In this document: positions 7,909 through 19,161 of the stretch, piece after piece | How the letters are laid out: the number at the start of each line of letters is the position of its first letter | Numbering within the stretch: position 1 is the stretch's first letter | Assembly (NCBI RefSeq): GCF_003351345.1 | Contig: NZ_QQTO01000022.1 | Span: 62,001-126,000, forward strand | Direction of reading: 5' to 3' | Length of the DNA stretch: 64,000 nt | DNA from: Allobosea caraganae | Lineage (GTDB): Bacteria > Pseudomonadota > Alphaproteobacteria > Rhizobiales > Beijerinckiaceae | Notes under the pieces: generated by a model | What the model was told of the DNA's origin: nothing | The model's input: only the letters and a program-made list of their open reading frames with translations | The model's database searches: none | Made by a program: the position numbers and the translations under genes

Positions 7909-9045
7909 TCACCCTAGGCGTTTTCGTCCTCGGGTGAGGTCTGGGGCGTGCTGTTGCCAGAGCTTCTGGAATGAGTCGCGGGACACTTCAGGCAGGCTAG
8001 ATTTTCGCCATGCCTCGCTTCTTCTCCAGTCTGGCCACGCGCCTGAATGAGCGGCTCTCAATGCCTCAATGTCGGCCGAGCTCGCCGCTCTCTTTTTTGG
8101 CATGGGAGCCGGTGACGTTTCATCGAGTAGGCCGGAAACCCAGCTCCTTAATGAGGATCGCAGTACGGTGACATCATTCCACCTCAGCGCGTGGGGCGTG
8201 TCGTCCCGAAACCTTGCATACGATTCCATATCTCCGCGTTCAGGGTCGATATCGACCCCCCCGCCGTCGTGCGTTACGGCCAGATCATGGGCGAAAACGG
8301 CGACGGGAATGGCTTCGGGGCGCCCCACCGTCGCGCAGGTACCGAACAGCTTGATCTTTCCTTGGCGCGCCTGAACGAGCAGGGCAGCCCCCGTGCGAGC
8401 CCGGCGTGCTGCTGCCACTAACGGGGCCATATCTGCCGGCGGCACGAGATAACCAAAAGACAGGACGCTGAGGGCCTGAGCGAGCAGTACCCAATCGCCG
8501 CCCGGCATCTGGTCCAAGCTCGACAACTCAATCTCGGGGGCCAGCGCCCAAGGCGTTCGGCCTATCAAGTCTGCACCCGCAACCGAGTTCAACGCCGGAA
8601 GTTGGAGGCGGATGAACCTCTCCAGTTCATCGCCCCGGACAAACACTGGCGCACCACCTGTTTCAGGTCCAGGACAGGTCAAATGATGAAGCTCCGTGCT
8701 CAAGCCGGGAACGCCGAATGAAATGGCTTCAATCCAACGTTCGCGGTTAGCGAGTTCGGCTGGTTCGCCGGTCTTCGCATCGCGGATCATCGCGCGAAAA
8801 TGACCTGAAGCCAGTGCCGTGCGCATCAAACGCTCGACCCGCCTTCGCGATTCATCGTAGGCATTCCAGGCTTCATTGGGAGCGCCCACCCAGTTGCCGC
8901 CGAACTCCTTCGAAAATTCTTCGTCGGGAACGCGTTGGCTGAGCGCGAGGAAATGCTTCTCACTATCCTCGATTGTGCGCCAAGCGCGCTCAAAGGCGTC
9001 TGATAGCCACTCATGGCCATTCGGCAGCGTGTGTGCAGCGCCCAT
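7909..9045 (-). CDS. Unknown 378-residue protein linked to the integrase
   Basis: No family recognised with confidence. No signal peptide or membrane span. The N-terminal third is acidic and rich in Trp and Arg (AFERAWRTIEDSEKHFLALS); the middle contains a beta-rich stretch with GGGVDIDPERGDME; the C-terminal 60 residues (ADIEALRAAHSGAWPDW, then VSRDSFQKLWQQ) look like a DNA-binding helix-turn-helix tail. It starts two bases after the integrase stop, so both are probably one transcript. It could be a regulator, a recombination partner or cargo such as a defence gene; the sequence does not decide. Confidence 0.6.
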   Translation of the reverse strand: MGAAHTLPNGHEWLSDAFERAWRTIEDSEKHFLALSQRVPDEEFSKEFGGNWVGAPNEAWNAYDESRRRVERLMRTALASGHFRAMIRDAKTGEPAELANRERWIEAISFGVPGLSTELHHLTCPGPETGGAPVFVRGDELERFIRLQLPALNSVAGADLIGRTPWALAPEIELSSLDQMPGGDWVLLAQALSVLSFGYLVPPADMAPLVAAARRARTGAALLVQARQGKIKLFGTCATVGRPEAIPVAVFAHDLAVTHDGGGVDIDPERGDMESYARFRDDTPHALRWNDVTVLRSSLRSWVSGLLDETSPAPMPKKRAASSADIEALRAAHSGAWPDWRRSEAWRKSSLPEVSRDSFQKLWQQHAPDLTRGRKRLG

Positions 9046-9047
9046 TC

Positions 9048-10280
9048 CTATCGCTCCGCCGGCCAGTGAAACTTGGCGCCCGCGCGCATCAGGTCAACCT
9101 GATCCGCCCACCACTGAGCCATCTTCACCCGTTCTTCCCAGTACTCACCACGAGCATAAGCACGCCGTACCTTATTCGGCTCCTCGTGGGCCAACGAGCG
9201 CTCGACGGCATCGGCGTGCCATAGCTTCGACTCGTTGAGCAGCGTTGACGCGCTGGAACGAAAACCGTGAGCCACGTGCTCTTCGTTGGCGTATCCCAAG
9301 CGCCGCAGGGCGGCGTTCAGGGTATTCTCACTCATCGGACGCTTGGTCGAGCGCATCGATGGAAAAAGCAAAGCGGACTGCGCATCGTCGCGAAGAGGCT
9401 CGGTCGCGTCGCGCAATTCCTCCAGCAGCACTATCGCCTGGTGAGGCAGCGGCTTGTAATGCTCGATACGCATTTTCATGCGGTCTGCGGGGATCAGCCA
9501 CTCCTTCAGCTGGAAATCGAATTCCTCCCATCGCGCGAACCTCAGCTCGCCAGGCCGGGGATAGAGCATCGCCATCAGCTGAAGAGCTGTGCGTGTGGTC
9601 GGTTGTCCGTCGAACCCATCGATTGCGCGCAGCAATTGCCCAAGCTGCTTTGGCTTCGTGAGAGCCGCATGGCTGACCGTGACAGGCGCTTGAATGGCTC
9701 CCCGGAGAGCAGCAGTTGGGTCGCTGACAACCAGTCCATCTATGATGGCCGCGCGAAAAACTTCGCTGAGCGTGGATCGTAGTCGCTTGGCTGTTTCGAG
9801 GTGATTTTTCTTTTCGAGCTTGCGAAGCACCGCGAGGGTTTCAGCGCTTGTGATTTCGCCTATGGGCCGCCTTCCGAGATCCGGACGTGCCAAGCCAAGC
9901 AGCCACCGAACCTTGCTGAGCGTGCGTTCAGCCTTGTTGGCCTTCTCTTTGGCCTCGATCAGCATATCGGCCCGAACGTTGAAGGTAGCACCGCGAGCGC
10001 TGGCGGCGGTCAACTTCGCGACCTTCTTTTCGGCTGATGGGTCCTTCCCATCCCTCAGTTGCTTCTTCGCGGCATCACGACGCTCACGGGCGGTTCTCAG
10101 GTCGATCTCTGGGTATGGCCCGATCGCGAGCTTTTTCTGCTTGCCGTCAATTCGGTAGGCCAAACGCCAGAGTTTCGATCCGGTTGGCATCACCCATAAC
10201 TGAAGCCCCTCCCCGTCCGAGAGCTTCACGACCTTGTCCTGAGCCTTTGCGTTCCTGATGGCGACGTCGGTAAGTGGCAC
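9048..10280 (-). CDS. Tyrosine recombinase integrase (DUF4102/P4 type)
   Basis: 410 residues. The N-terminal DUF4102 arm-binding domain runs from PLTDVAIRNAKAQDKVVKL to about residue 90, then a core-binding domain, then the catalytic domain with an Arg (YPRPGELRFARW), the HGFRSS box and a C-terminal Tyr in AYARGEYWEER. Expected to insert the element at the 3' end of the adjacent tRNA-Thr. Start: GTG at 10280 with GAGG six bases upstream, directly before the conserved PLTD motif; a TTG at 10349 opens a longer frame without SD. Read away from the tRNA, as in many P4-like islands. Confidence 0.9.
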   Translation of the reverse strand: MPLTDVAIRNAKAQDKVVKLSDGEGLQLWVMPTGSKLWRLAYRIDGKQKKLAIGPYPEIDLRTARERRDAAKKQLRDGKDPSAEKKVAKLTAASARGATFNVRADMLIEAKEKANKAERTLSKVRWLLGLARPDLGRRPIGEITSAETLAVLRKLEKKNHLETAKRLRSTLSEVFRAAIIDGLVVSDPTAALRGAIQAPVTVSHAALTKPKQLGQLLRAIDGFDGQPTTRTALQLMAMLYPRPGELRFARWEEFDFQLKEWLIPADRMKMRIEHYKPLPHQAIVLLEELRDATEPLRDDAQSALLFPSMRSTKRPMSENTLNAALRRLGYANEEHVAHGFRSSASTLLNESKLWHADAVERSLAHEEPNKVRRAYARGEYWEERVKMAQWWADQVDLMRAGAKFHWPAER

Positions 10281-10360
10281 TGTTGGCCTCGGGTTGATGG
10301 CCTCCTCAAGGAGTCCAACAATTGGGCCAACAAATGCGGCGACTGTCAACGAACGCCGCC

Positions 10361-10433
10361 GAACGTCAGTGGACAGAAAGCATAGAAAAACCGGCCTTTT
10401 GAGCCGGTTCGTGAACGTCAGCGAATGTCGGTG
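10361..10433. repeat. Three 11-base direct repeats between integrase and tRNA
   Basis: GAACGTCAGTG (10361-10371), GAACGTCAGCG (10413-10423) and GAATGTCGGTG (10423-10433), consensus GAAYGTCRGYG. Their position between integrase start and tRNA 3' end fits integrase arm-binding sites; this is inference. Confidence 0.4.
10389..10409 (-). terminator. Terminator following tRNA-Thr
   Basis: On the minus strand AACCGGC pairs with GCCGGTT around a seven-base loop, followed by a TTT tract. It lies 35 bases past the tRNA 3' end. Confidence 0.65.
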
Positions 10434-10443
10434 AACGGGAGTG

Positions 10444-10519
10444 TGGTGCCGCTTGAGGGATTCGAACCCCCGACCCCCTCATTACGAATGAGGTGCTCTA
10501 CCAGCTGAGCTAAAGCGGC
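10444..10519 (-). tRNA. tRNA-Thr (anticodon CGT)
   Basis: A full cloverleaf reads on the minus strand: acceptor GCCGCTT/AAGCGGC, D arm GCTC/GAGC, anticodon stem CCTCA/TGAGG with loop TTCGTAA, T loop TTCGAAT, and an encoded CCA. Anticodon CGT reads ACG (Thr). The gene is intact although the integrase lies beside its 3' end, as expected if the element restored the tRNA on insertion. Confidence 0.95.
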
Positions 10520-10598
10520 AACGCGTGGGGCTCTACCAGCCCGGCCGATTCTTGGCAAGAACGAAGCGGACAAAACCGACGGAATGGACGCGCTCCCG

Positions 10599-11546
10599 TC
10601 AGGGTTTGCGCAGCTTTTCGGTCTCGGGCTTTTCCTGGCCGAGCGCGATGATGCCGCGGCGGATGGCGCGGGTGCGGGTGAAGTGCTTGTGCAAGGTCTC
10701 GCCATCGCCGAAGCGGATGGCTCGCGTCAGGATCGACAGATCCTCGCTGAAGCGGCCGAGCATCTCCAGCACCGCCTCCTTGTTGTGCAGGAAGACGTCG
10801 CGCCACATGGTCGGGTCGGAGGCCGCGATGCGGGTGAAGTCGCGGAAGCCGCCGGCCGAGAACTTGATCACCTCCGACTGCGTGACAGCCTCCAGGTCCT
10901 CGGCCGTGCCGACGATGTTGTAGGCGATCAGGTGCGGCAGATGGCTGGTGATGGCGAGCACGAGGTCGTGGTGCTGCGCGGTCATGACCTCGACCAGCGC
11001 GCCCATGCCCTCCCAGAAATGCCGGGTCCTGGCGATTGCGCCGGCATCGGTCCCCTCAGGCGGGGTCAGGATGCACCAGCGGTTGAGGAAGAGGCTGGGG
11101 AAGCCGGCATCGGGGCCGGAATTCTCGGTGCCCGCGACCGGATGGGCCGGGACGAGATGCACGCCCTCGGGCACATGCGGCAGAACGGCCTCGACCACCG
11201 CGTTCTTGACCGAGCCGACATCCGAGAGAATGGCGCCCGGCTTCAGGCTCGCCGCGATCTCCGCCGCGACCGCGCCGCAAGCGCCGACCGGGACGCAGAG
11301 GATGACGTGGTCGGCGTCGCGCGCCGCCTCGGCCGCGGTATCCGCGATCTCGTGGCCGAGGTCGAGCTCGCGGGCGCGGGTGCGCACGGCCTCGTCGCGG
11401 TCGCTAAGCACGATGCGGCCGGCGAGGTTGAGCTCCTTGGCGGCATGGGCGATCGAGGAGCCGATCAGGCCGATGCCGATGATGGCGAGCCGGCCGAAGA
11501 GCGGCTCGTCGCGGCGCGGCGCGAAGCTTTCCGACGGCGCCGTCAC
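10599..11546 (-). CDS. tyrC: Prephenate/arogenate dehydrogenase family protein
   Basis: 315 residues; oxidative decarboxylation of prephenate or arogenate on the way to tyrosine. The N-terminal Rossmann fold begins [19 protein letters not shown], followed by [14 protein letters not shown] and the substrate-site motif [15 protein letters not shown]; the C-terminal half is the helical dimerisation domain. The GTG at 11546 overlaps the hisC stop (GTGA), fixing the start; the open frame upstream is an antisense artefact. Operon order: chorismate mutase, hisC, this gene. Which of prephenate or arogenate is used cannot be told from sequence alone. Confidence 0.9.
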   Translation of the reverse strand: MTAPSESFAPRRDEPLFGRLAIIGIGLIGSSIAHAAKELNLAGRIVLSDRDEAVRTRARELDLGHEIADTAAEAARDADHVILCVPVGACGAVAAEIAASLKPGAILSDVGSVKNAVVEAVLPHVPEGVHLVPAHPVAGTENSGPDAGFPSLFLNRWCILTPPEGTDAGAIARTRHFWEGMGALVEVMTAQHHDLVLAITSHLPHLIAYNIVGTAEDLEAVTQSEVIKFSAGGFRDFTRIAASDPTMWRDVFLHNKEAVLEMLGRFSEDLSILTRAIRFGDGETLHKHFTRTRAIRRGIIALGQEKPETEKLRKP

Positions 11547-12652
11547 GCCGCCTTGCCCAGGAACTCGGCCAGGGCCGCGACGACGAGCCGGTTCGCCTCT
11601 TCCGAGCCGATGGTCATGCGCAGGGCATCCGGTAGGCCGTAGGCGGCGACGGCGCGCAGGATCAGGCCGCGCTGGGTCAGGAAGGCGTCGGCCTCCCTGG
11701 CGCTCTTGGCCGCGTCCTTGGGGAAGTGGATCAGGATGAAGTTGCCGACCGAGGGCGTGACTGAAAGTCCGAGCTTCTCCAGCTCGGCCGTGGTCCAGGC
11801 CAGCCACTTGTCGTTGTGCTCGATCGCGGCGGCAACATGGGCCTCGTCGGCAATCGCGGCGCTGCCAGCCTCGATCGCGGCGCCGTTGACGTTGAACGGG
11901 CCGCGGATGCGATTGAGCGCATCGACGAGATGGGCGGGTCCGTAGAGCCAGCCGAGGCGCAGGTTGGCGAGGCCGTAGATCTTCGAGAAGGTCCGGGTCA
12001 TCACGACGTTCTCGCTGGTCGCGACCAGTTCGAGGCCCGAGGCATAATCGTTGCGGCGGACATATTCGGCATAGGCGGCGTCGAGCACCAGCAGCACGTT
12101 CGCCGGCAGGCCGGCATGCAGGCGCTTGACCTCGTCGAAGGGCAAATAGGTGCCGGTCGGGTTGTTGGGGTTGGCGAGGTAGACGATCTTCGTCCTGGGC
12201 GTCACGGCCGCCAGGATGGCATCGACATCGGCGGTGAAGTCCGTCTCGGGCACGACCACCGGCTTGCCGCCCGCCGCCATGATGGCGATGCGGTAGACCA
12301 GGAAGCCGTGCTCGGTGAAGACGCCCTCGTCGCCGGGGCCGATATAGGCGTTGGTGAGCAGCGAGAGCAGCTCGTCCGAACCCGAGCCACAGATGATGCG
12401 GGCGGCGTCGAGCCCGTAGCGGCCGGCAATCGCCTGGCGCAGCTGCGTCGCGGAGCCGTCGGGGTAGAATTCGAGCTTGCTGGCGAGCGCGCCATAGGCT
12501 TCGGCCGCCTTGGCGCTGGGGCCGAGCGGGGTCTCGTTCGAGGAAAGCTTGTGCAGCTTCACGCCGGCCGGGGCGGCCGATTTGCCGGGCACATAGGCCT
12601 GGATGTCGAGGACGCCGGGGCGCGGGACGGGGCGGGACGCAGGCGTGGTCAT
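11543..12652 (-). CDS. hisC: Histidinol-phosphate/aromatic aminotransferase
   Basis: 369 residues, fold type I PLP aminotransferase. Visible motifs: [12 protein letters not shown] near residue 35, [11 protein letters not shown], the NPNNPTGT loop, and the PLP lysine in [15 protein letters not shown]. HisC enzymes also transaminate phenylpyruvate, 4-hydroxyphenylpyruvate or prephenate; the neighbours (chorismate mutase and tyrC) make an aromatic-amino-acid role likely, so it may be a second hisC copy. ATG at 12652 has AAGG nine bases upstream. Overlaps tyrC by four bases. Confidence 0.9.
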   Translation of the reverse strand: MTTPASRPVPRPGVLDIQAYVPGKSAAPAGVKLHKLSSNETPLGPSAKAAEAYGALASKLEFYPDGSATQLRQAIAGRYGLDAARIICGSGSDELLSLLTNAYIGPGDEGVFTEHGFLVYRIAIMAAGGKPVVVPETDFTADVDAILAAVTPRTKIVYLANPNNPTGTYLPFDEVKRLHAGLPANVLLVLDAAYAEYVRRNDYASGLELVATSENVVMTRTFSKIYGLANLRLGWLYGPAHLVDALNRIRGPFNVNGAAIEAGSAAIADEAHVAAAIEHNDKWLAWTTAELEKLGLSVTPSVGNFILIHFPKDAAKSAREADAFLTQRGLILRAVAAYGLPDALRMTIGSEEANRLVVAALAEFLGKAA

Positions 12653-12686
12653 GAGCGTGGACCTTGCAGGAATGTCGGTTTGAAGA

Positions 12687-13520
12687 TCAGCGGGTGGGCT
12701 TGAAGGCGAAGCGGGCAGCGTGGCTGCCGATCTCGGCGAAGTCGCTGAGGCCCGCGGGCGCGAGCGCGGCGCGGATCGCGGCCTGGTCCGACTCGCCGGA
12801 GGCAGCGACGAGCAGCGAGAGATGCGAGCCGTCGGCGGCGCTGGCGGAGACCTCCGCCAGATGCTGGGCCAGGCCGGCGCGCAGAGCGTCCGACCAGCGC
12901 TCGACCCTGGCAGCATAGAGCACGATCTCGCGCACGGCGGCGTCGGCCAGCGGCTTGGCGATGCAGTAGACCGGCGTGCCGGCCGGATGGTCGCGCCGCT
13001 CGATGAAGGGCAGGCGCGCGATGATCTTTGGCCTATCGGAGCCGATCAGGTCGCGCCACCAGACACCGGCGCTGGCGCCGAGGTCCATGCGGAAGATACC
13101 GAGATCGCCGGCCGACTCGGCCACCGCCGAGATGACCGCCTGCGCGTCCTCGTGGGTGACGAAGGGCACGGTGAAGCCGAAATGGAAGCGGGCGGAATCG
13201 CGCATCGCCGCGTCGCCGCCGGAGACGTCGGCATGAACGGAATAGTTGGCCTGCACATAGGTGAAGGTCGCGATGATCGTGCGCCAGATGCTCTCGATCG
13301 TGTCGAGCGGCAGCAGGCCGCGATGCGAGAGCGCGAGGCGCTTCATGATGTCGGCCTCGCGGCCAGGCCGGAAGGCCGAGCCCGACACTTGAGTCTTCTT
13401 CACCGCGATCAGCGTCTCGATGATCGAGGAGCGCTCCATCAGCAGCGCGTGCATTGTGGAATCGATGCGGTCGATCTCGCTGCGCAGGTCGGCAAGGGTC
13501 GTCGGGGCGGTTTCGGTCAT
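12687..13520 (-). CDS. Chorismate mutase (AroQ-type) with C-terminal extension
   Basis: 277 residues. Residues 1-90 form an AroQ-type chorismate mutase helix bundle ([20 protein letters not shown], then [14 protein letters not shown]), which converts chorismate to prephenate. The remaining 180 residues are not the prephenate dehydratase of PheA (no clear TRF motif); they resemble the extra domain in chorismate mutases of related alphaproteobacteria, role unknown. Start at ATG 13520 (MTETAPTT), directly before the domain; an upstream in-frame ATG adds 13 residues. First gene of the Phe/Tyr operon, 34 bases ahead of hisC. Confidence 0.85.
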   Translation of the reverse strand: MTETAPTTLADLRSEIDRIDSTMHALLMERSSIIETLIAVKKTQVSGSAFRPGREADIMKRLALSHRGLLPLDTIESIWRTIIATFTYVQANYSVHADVSGGDAAMRDSARFHFGFTVPFVTHEDAQAVISAVAESAGDLGIFRMDLGASAGVWWRDLIGSDRPKIIARLPFIERRDHPAGTPVYCIAKPLADAAVREIVLYAARVERWSDALRAGLAQHLAEVSASAADGSHLSLLVAASGESDQAAIRAALAPAGLSDFAEIGSHAARFAFKPTR

Positions 13521-13559
13521 GGCAGGCAGCGCGAGGCGCTTCTCTTTCGCTTGTCTCAA

Positions 13560-13694
13560 CCCTCATCCTGAGGAGCCACCATCGTCATTGCGAGCGCAGC
13601 GAAGCAATCCAGGGGTCTCGCGCAGTCCCTCTGGATTGCTTCGTCGCTACGCTCCTCGCAATGACGGCGGAGGAACTGCTCCTCAGGATGAGGG
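13560..13694. repeat. Nested palindromic repeats between aromatic and methionine genes
   Basis: Outer arms CCCTCATCCTGAGGAGC (13560-13576) and GCTCCTCAGGATGAGGG (13678-13694) are perfect over 17 bases. Inside, 13583-13666 is a REP-like copy that begins CGTCATTGCGAGCG and ends CGCAATGACG. Both families recur elsewhere in the window. Confidence 0.85.
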
Positions 13695-13780
13695 CTGAGG
13701 TTCGCCTAGGCTCTTAGCGCCGACAAAGGATATTGGCAAAGCCGCGCGTTGACAGAGCCGCGCCGTCGCGGCATCGGTAA

Positions 13781-13839
13781 GTTCGATCTTTCGAACGAGC
13801 CGGCCGACAAGACAAATCGGCCTGCCAAAGCGGACGATA
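13781..13839 (+). promoter_or_regulatory. Structured leader of metX
   Basis: Two hairpins precede the metX ATG: GTTCG/CGAAC (13781-13796, six-base loop) and GGCCGA/TCGGCC (13802-13822, nine-base loop), followed by GCCAAAGCGG six bases before the ATG, which may act as SD. SAM-responsive leaders are common before metX in alphaproteobacteria, but this sequence could not be matched to a known SAM riboswitch by eye. Confidence 0.3.
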
Positions 13840-15009
13840 ATGCGCGACGACGTTCAAAGCCTTGCCGACCCGCTGAAAGAGGCCAACGAGCCGTCGAGCC
13901 CGGTGGCGCGCTTCGGCAGCGACATCCCGCTGCTGATGGATTGCGGCGTCGCGCTCGATGCCTGGCAGATCGCCTACCAGACCTATGGCGAGCTCAACGC
14001 GGCGAAATCGAACGCCGTGCTGGTCTGCCATGCCCTGACCGGCGACCAGCATGTCGCCAGCCGCAACCCGATCACCGGCAAGGGCGGCTGGTGGACGGCG
14101 ATGATCGGCCCGGGCAAGCCGATCGACACCGAGCGCTTCTTCGTCATCTGCGCCAACGTCGTCGGCGGCTGCACCGGCACGACCGGCCCGGCCTCGACCA
14201 ATCCCGAGACCGGCAAGCCCTGGGGCCTCGGCTTCCCGATGGTGACGATCCGCGACATGGTGCGGGCGCAGGCGCATCTCATCGACGCGCTCGGCATCGA
14301 CAGCCTGTTCTGCGTCGCCGGCGGCTCGATGGGCGGCATGCAGGTTCTGGAATGGGCGGCGAGCTATCCGCAGCGCGTGTTCTCGGCCCTGCCGCTCGCC
14401 ACCGGCGCCAAGCACTCGGCCCAGAACATCGCCTTCCACGAGGTCGGGCGACAGGCCGTGATGGCCGACCCGGACTGGCGCGGCGGGCGCTATCTCGAAG
14501 AGGGCACGCGCCCGGCCAAGGGCCTGTCGGTGGCGCGGATGGGTGCGCATATCACCTATCTCTCGGAGCAGGCGCTGCACCGCAAGTTCGGCCGCAAGCT
14601 GCAGGACAGGGAGGCGCCGACCTTCTCCTTCGACGCCGATTTCCAGGTCGAGAGCTATCTGCGCCACCAGGGCATCAGCTTCGTCGAGCGCTTCGACGCC
14701 AACTCCTATCTCTACGTGACGCGGGCGATGGATTATTTCGACCTCGCCGCCGACCATGACGGCGTGCTGGCCAAGGCCTTCACCGGCACCAAGACGCGCT
14801 TCTGCGTGGCGTCCTTCACCTCGGACTGGCTGTTCCCGACCACCGATTCGCGCGCGATCGTGCATGCGCTGAATGCCGCCGGTGCGTCTGTCTCCTTCGT
14901 CGAGCTCGAGAGCGACAAGGGCCACGACGCCTTCCTGCTGGAGGAGCCGAACCTGTTCGCGACGACGCGCGGCTTCCTCAACGCGGCGGCGCGGGCGCGG
15001 GGATTGTGA
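13840..15009 (+). CDS. metX: Homoserine O-acetyltransferase (or succinyltransferase)
   Basis: 389 residues, alpha/beta-hydrolase fold. It acylates homoserine in the first committed step of methionine synthesis. Catalytic triad: nucleophile Ser163 in GGSMGG, Asp329 in SDWLFPT, His362 in KGHDAF. The N-terminal block ([20 protein letters not shown], then [12 protein letters not shown]) is typical of MetX. The acyl donor cannot be assigned from family membership alone, because MetX enzymes include both acetyl and succinyl users. Followed by metW, as in many alphaproteobacteria, across an intergenic palindrome. Confidence 0.95.
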   Translation: MRDDVQSLADPLKEANEPSSPVARFGSDIPLLMDCGVALDAWQIAYQTYGELNAAKSNAVLVCHALTGDQHVASRNPITGKGGWWTAMIGPGKPIDTERFFVICANVVGGCTGTTGPASTNPETGKPWGLGFPMVTIRDMVRAQAHLIDALGIDSLFCVAGGSMGGMQVLEWAASYPQRVFSALPLATGAKHSAQNIAFHEVGRQAVMADPDWRGGRYLEEGTRPAKGLSVARMGAHITYLSEQALHRKFGRKLQDREAPTFSFDADFQVESYLRHQGISFVERFDANSYLYVTRAMDYFDLAADHDGVLAKAFTGTKTRFCVASFTSDWLFPTTDSRAIVHALNAAGASVSFVELESDKGHDAFLLEEPNLFATTRGFLNAAARARGL

Positions 15010-15032
15010 TGAGCCGAATGACGCGCCTCCCC

Positions 15033-15125
15033 CGTCATGCTCGGGCTTGTCCCGAGCACCCACGTCTTGACCACCGCACTCGACAAGCGAAGACGTGGAT
15101 GGTCGCCACAAGGGCGACCGTGACG
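15033..15125. repeat. Palindromic repeat, family 2, copy 1
   Basis: Begins CGTCATGCTCGGGCTTGTCC, has ACGTCTT and AAGACGTGGATGGTCG near the middle, and ends in TGACG. The same head, middle and tail recur at 31205-31297 and 34315-34416. It separates metX from metW. Confidence 0.75.
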
Positions 15126-15157
15126 GCACAGCGCGATGAGACGGCGGGAGCCACGCC

Positions 15158-15778
15158 ATGGCGCTGAGCGAATACACCAACCGCATCGACCTCAAGCTCG
15201 TCGCCGAGATGGTCACGCCGGGCTCGCGCGTGCTCGATGTCGGCTGCGGCGATGGCGAGTTGCTGGCGCTGCTGGCCGATACGCGCCAGGTCGATGCGCG
15301 CGGCATCGAGCTCTCGCGCGAGGGCGTCGCCGGCTGCGTGGCGCGCGGGCTCTCGGTGATCCAGGGCGATGCCGATACCGACCTGTTCGAATACTCCGAC
15401 GATTCCTTCGACTACGTCATCCTGTCCCAGACCATCCAGGCGACGCGCGAGCCGCGCGTCGTCCTGGAGCAGATGCTGCGCATCGGCCGGCGCGCCATCG
15501 TCTCCTTCCCGAATTTCGGGCATTGGCGCATGCGCGGCCAGGTCTTCTTCCTCGGCCGCATGCCGGTGACCGACGCCCTGCCCTATTCCTGGTGGGACAC
15601 GCCCAACATCCATTTCTGCACGATCCGCGATTTCGTCACGCTCTGCGACGAGGTCGGCGCCGTGAAGGAGCGCGCGGTCGCGCTCAACGCTGCCGGCGGC
15701 AAGGTCGGCGTGAGCGCGCCCTGGTGGTTCTGGAACCTCTTTGGCGCGCAGGCGGTGTTTTTGCTGAAGCGGGGATGA
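15158..15778 (+). CDS. metW: Methionine biosynthesis protein MetW
   Basis: 206 residues, SAM-methyltransferase-like fold. Motif I is RVLDVGCGDGELLALL (about residues 24-39), followed by DYVILSQTIQATREP and IVSFPNFGHWRMR, characteristic of MetW. MetW works with MetX and in related bacteria boosts homoserine acylation; its own methyl transfer is not established. Start ATG 15158, placed directly before the conserved region. Convergent with clpB; a large inverted repeat separates the two ends. Confidence 0.95.
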   Translation: MALSEYTNRIDLKLVAEMVTPGSRVLDVGCGDGELLALLADTRQVDARGIELSREGVAGCVARGLSVIQGDADTDLFEYSDDSFDYVILSQTIQATREPRVVLEQMLRIGRRAIVSFPNFGHWRMRGQVFFLGRMPVTDALPYSWWDTPNIHFCTIRDFVTLCDEVGAVKERAVALNAAGGKVGVSAPWWFWNLFGAQAVFLLKRG

Positions 15779-15780
15779 TC

Positions 15781-15921
15781 CTTCTCCCCTCGGGGGAGAA
15801 GGTGGCAGCGCAAAGCGCTGACGGATGAGGGAAGTCAGGCGCTGACATGGAAAAGGGCCGCGAAAGCGGCCCTTCCCTCATCCGTCGCCTTTGGCGACAC
15901 CTTCTCCCCCGAGGGGAGAAG
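15781..15921. repeat. Long inverted repeat with internal terminator hairpin
   Basis: Left arm 15781-15831 opens CTTCTCCCCTCGGGGGAGAA; right arm 15875-15921 is its near-complement. Between them AAGGGCCGC and GCGGCCCTT (15853-15874) pair around a GAAA tetraloop. It fills the gap between the convergent metW and clpB and probably ends transcription from both. Confidence 0.8.
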
Positions 15922-15929
15922 GGTTCAAG

Positions 15930-18548
<2,619 letters not shown>

Positions 18549-18636
18549 CTCGTCACTCCGCCCGCCGCTGCGCCCCGTGGCGACGCAATCGGCTGCCTTT
18601 CATTGGGATAGGGCTCCCAAGGGACACCCTTCGCGA

Positions 18637-18669
18637 CAGAGATAGGTGTGGCATCCGCGCAACGTAAGA
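18637..18669 (-). promoter_or_regulatory. clpB: Candidate RpoH promoter of clpB
   Basis: On the minus strand CCTATCTCTG (18637-18646) fits the alphaproteobacterial sigma-32 -10 pattern CYTATNTNNG at every fixed base. At 17 bases spacing the -35 position reads TCTTAC, a weak match to CTTGAC. Confidence 0.35.
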
Positions 18670-18688
18670 GGGGGCGGCGCAGGACGCA

Positions 18689-19051
18689 TTGACGAGTGTC
18701 GAATTTGCGGGGCAGCCTCGCGCCATGGCTGGGACCAAGAGGCAGCAGGCGATTCGCAGGGCGCTGAGGGCGCTCGCACCCGGCATCCCGCTGATCGACG
18801 CAGAGGCCGTGGTCACGCTGGCCGAGCGCCGGCACATGAAGGAGCTGCCGCCCTCGACCGCGCTCTGGCTCGCGCTCGGCAGCCATGTCCGGCACAGCCA
18901 TACCGATTACGACCGCCTGCTCGACGAGGGCTATGAGCGCGACGCGGCGCGCTTCTTCGTGGTCGAGGAGACCGACGCGGTGCTGTCGAGCTGGGGCTGC
19001 CAGCGCTCGGTGGCCGATGGCGAGGAGACCGAGGCGGAGATCGATGCGTGA
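18689..19051 (+). CDS. DUF2293 domain-containing protein
   Basis: 120 residues. It carries the family core: IPLIDAEAVVTLAERRHMKE, LPPSTALWLALGSHVRHSHT, then DYDRLLDEGYERDAARFFV and a final WGC. Function unknown. The likely start is TTG at 18689 with AGGA five bases upstream; an internal ATG at 18725 lacks an SD but would also keep the whole domain. Divergent from clpB. Confidence 0.85.
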   Translation: MTSVEFAGQPRAMAGTKRQQAIRRALRALAPGIPLIDAEAVVTLAERRHMKELPPSTALWLALGSHVRHSHTDYDRLLDEGYERDAARFFVVEETDAVLSSWGCQRSVADGEETEAEIDA

Positions 19052-19067
19052 GCGCGATCGAAATCAC

Positions 19068-19101
19068 TAAAAGGACTTGATCGCATTAAAAGGATTTGAT
19101 C
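19068..19101. repeat. Tandem 15-base direct repeat
   Basis: TAAAAGGACTTGATC (19068-19082) and TAAAAGGATTTGATC (19087-19101) differ at one base and are spaced 19 bases apart, in the gap between the DUF2293 and MOSC genes. This could be a regulator site pair; unassigned. Confidence 0.5.
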
Positions 19102-19161
19102 ACACTCCCGCAAGAAGCACGGTTAAGCTCGCGTGATCAGACCAGCATCCCGAGACCCTGC

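Noticed and set aside
13760..13839. SAM-II riboswitch before metX
   Set aside because: The AAAGCGG-like end is suggestive, but the upstream pairing and conserved loop bases of SAM-II could not be placed; kept only as an unassigned leader.
13714..15306. A 530-codon open frame on the minus strand
   Set aside because: Antisense to metX and running through a palindromic repeat; no motif.
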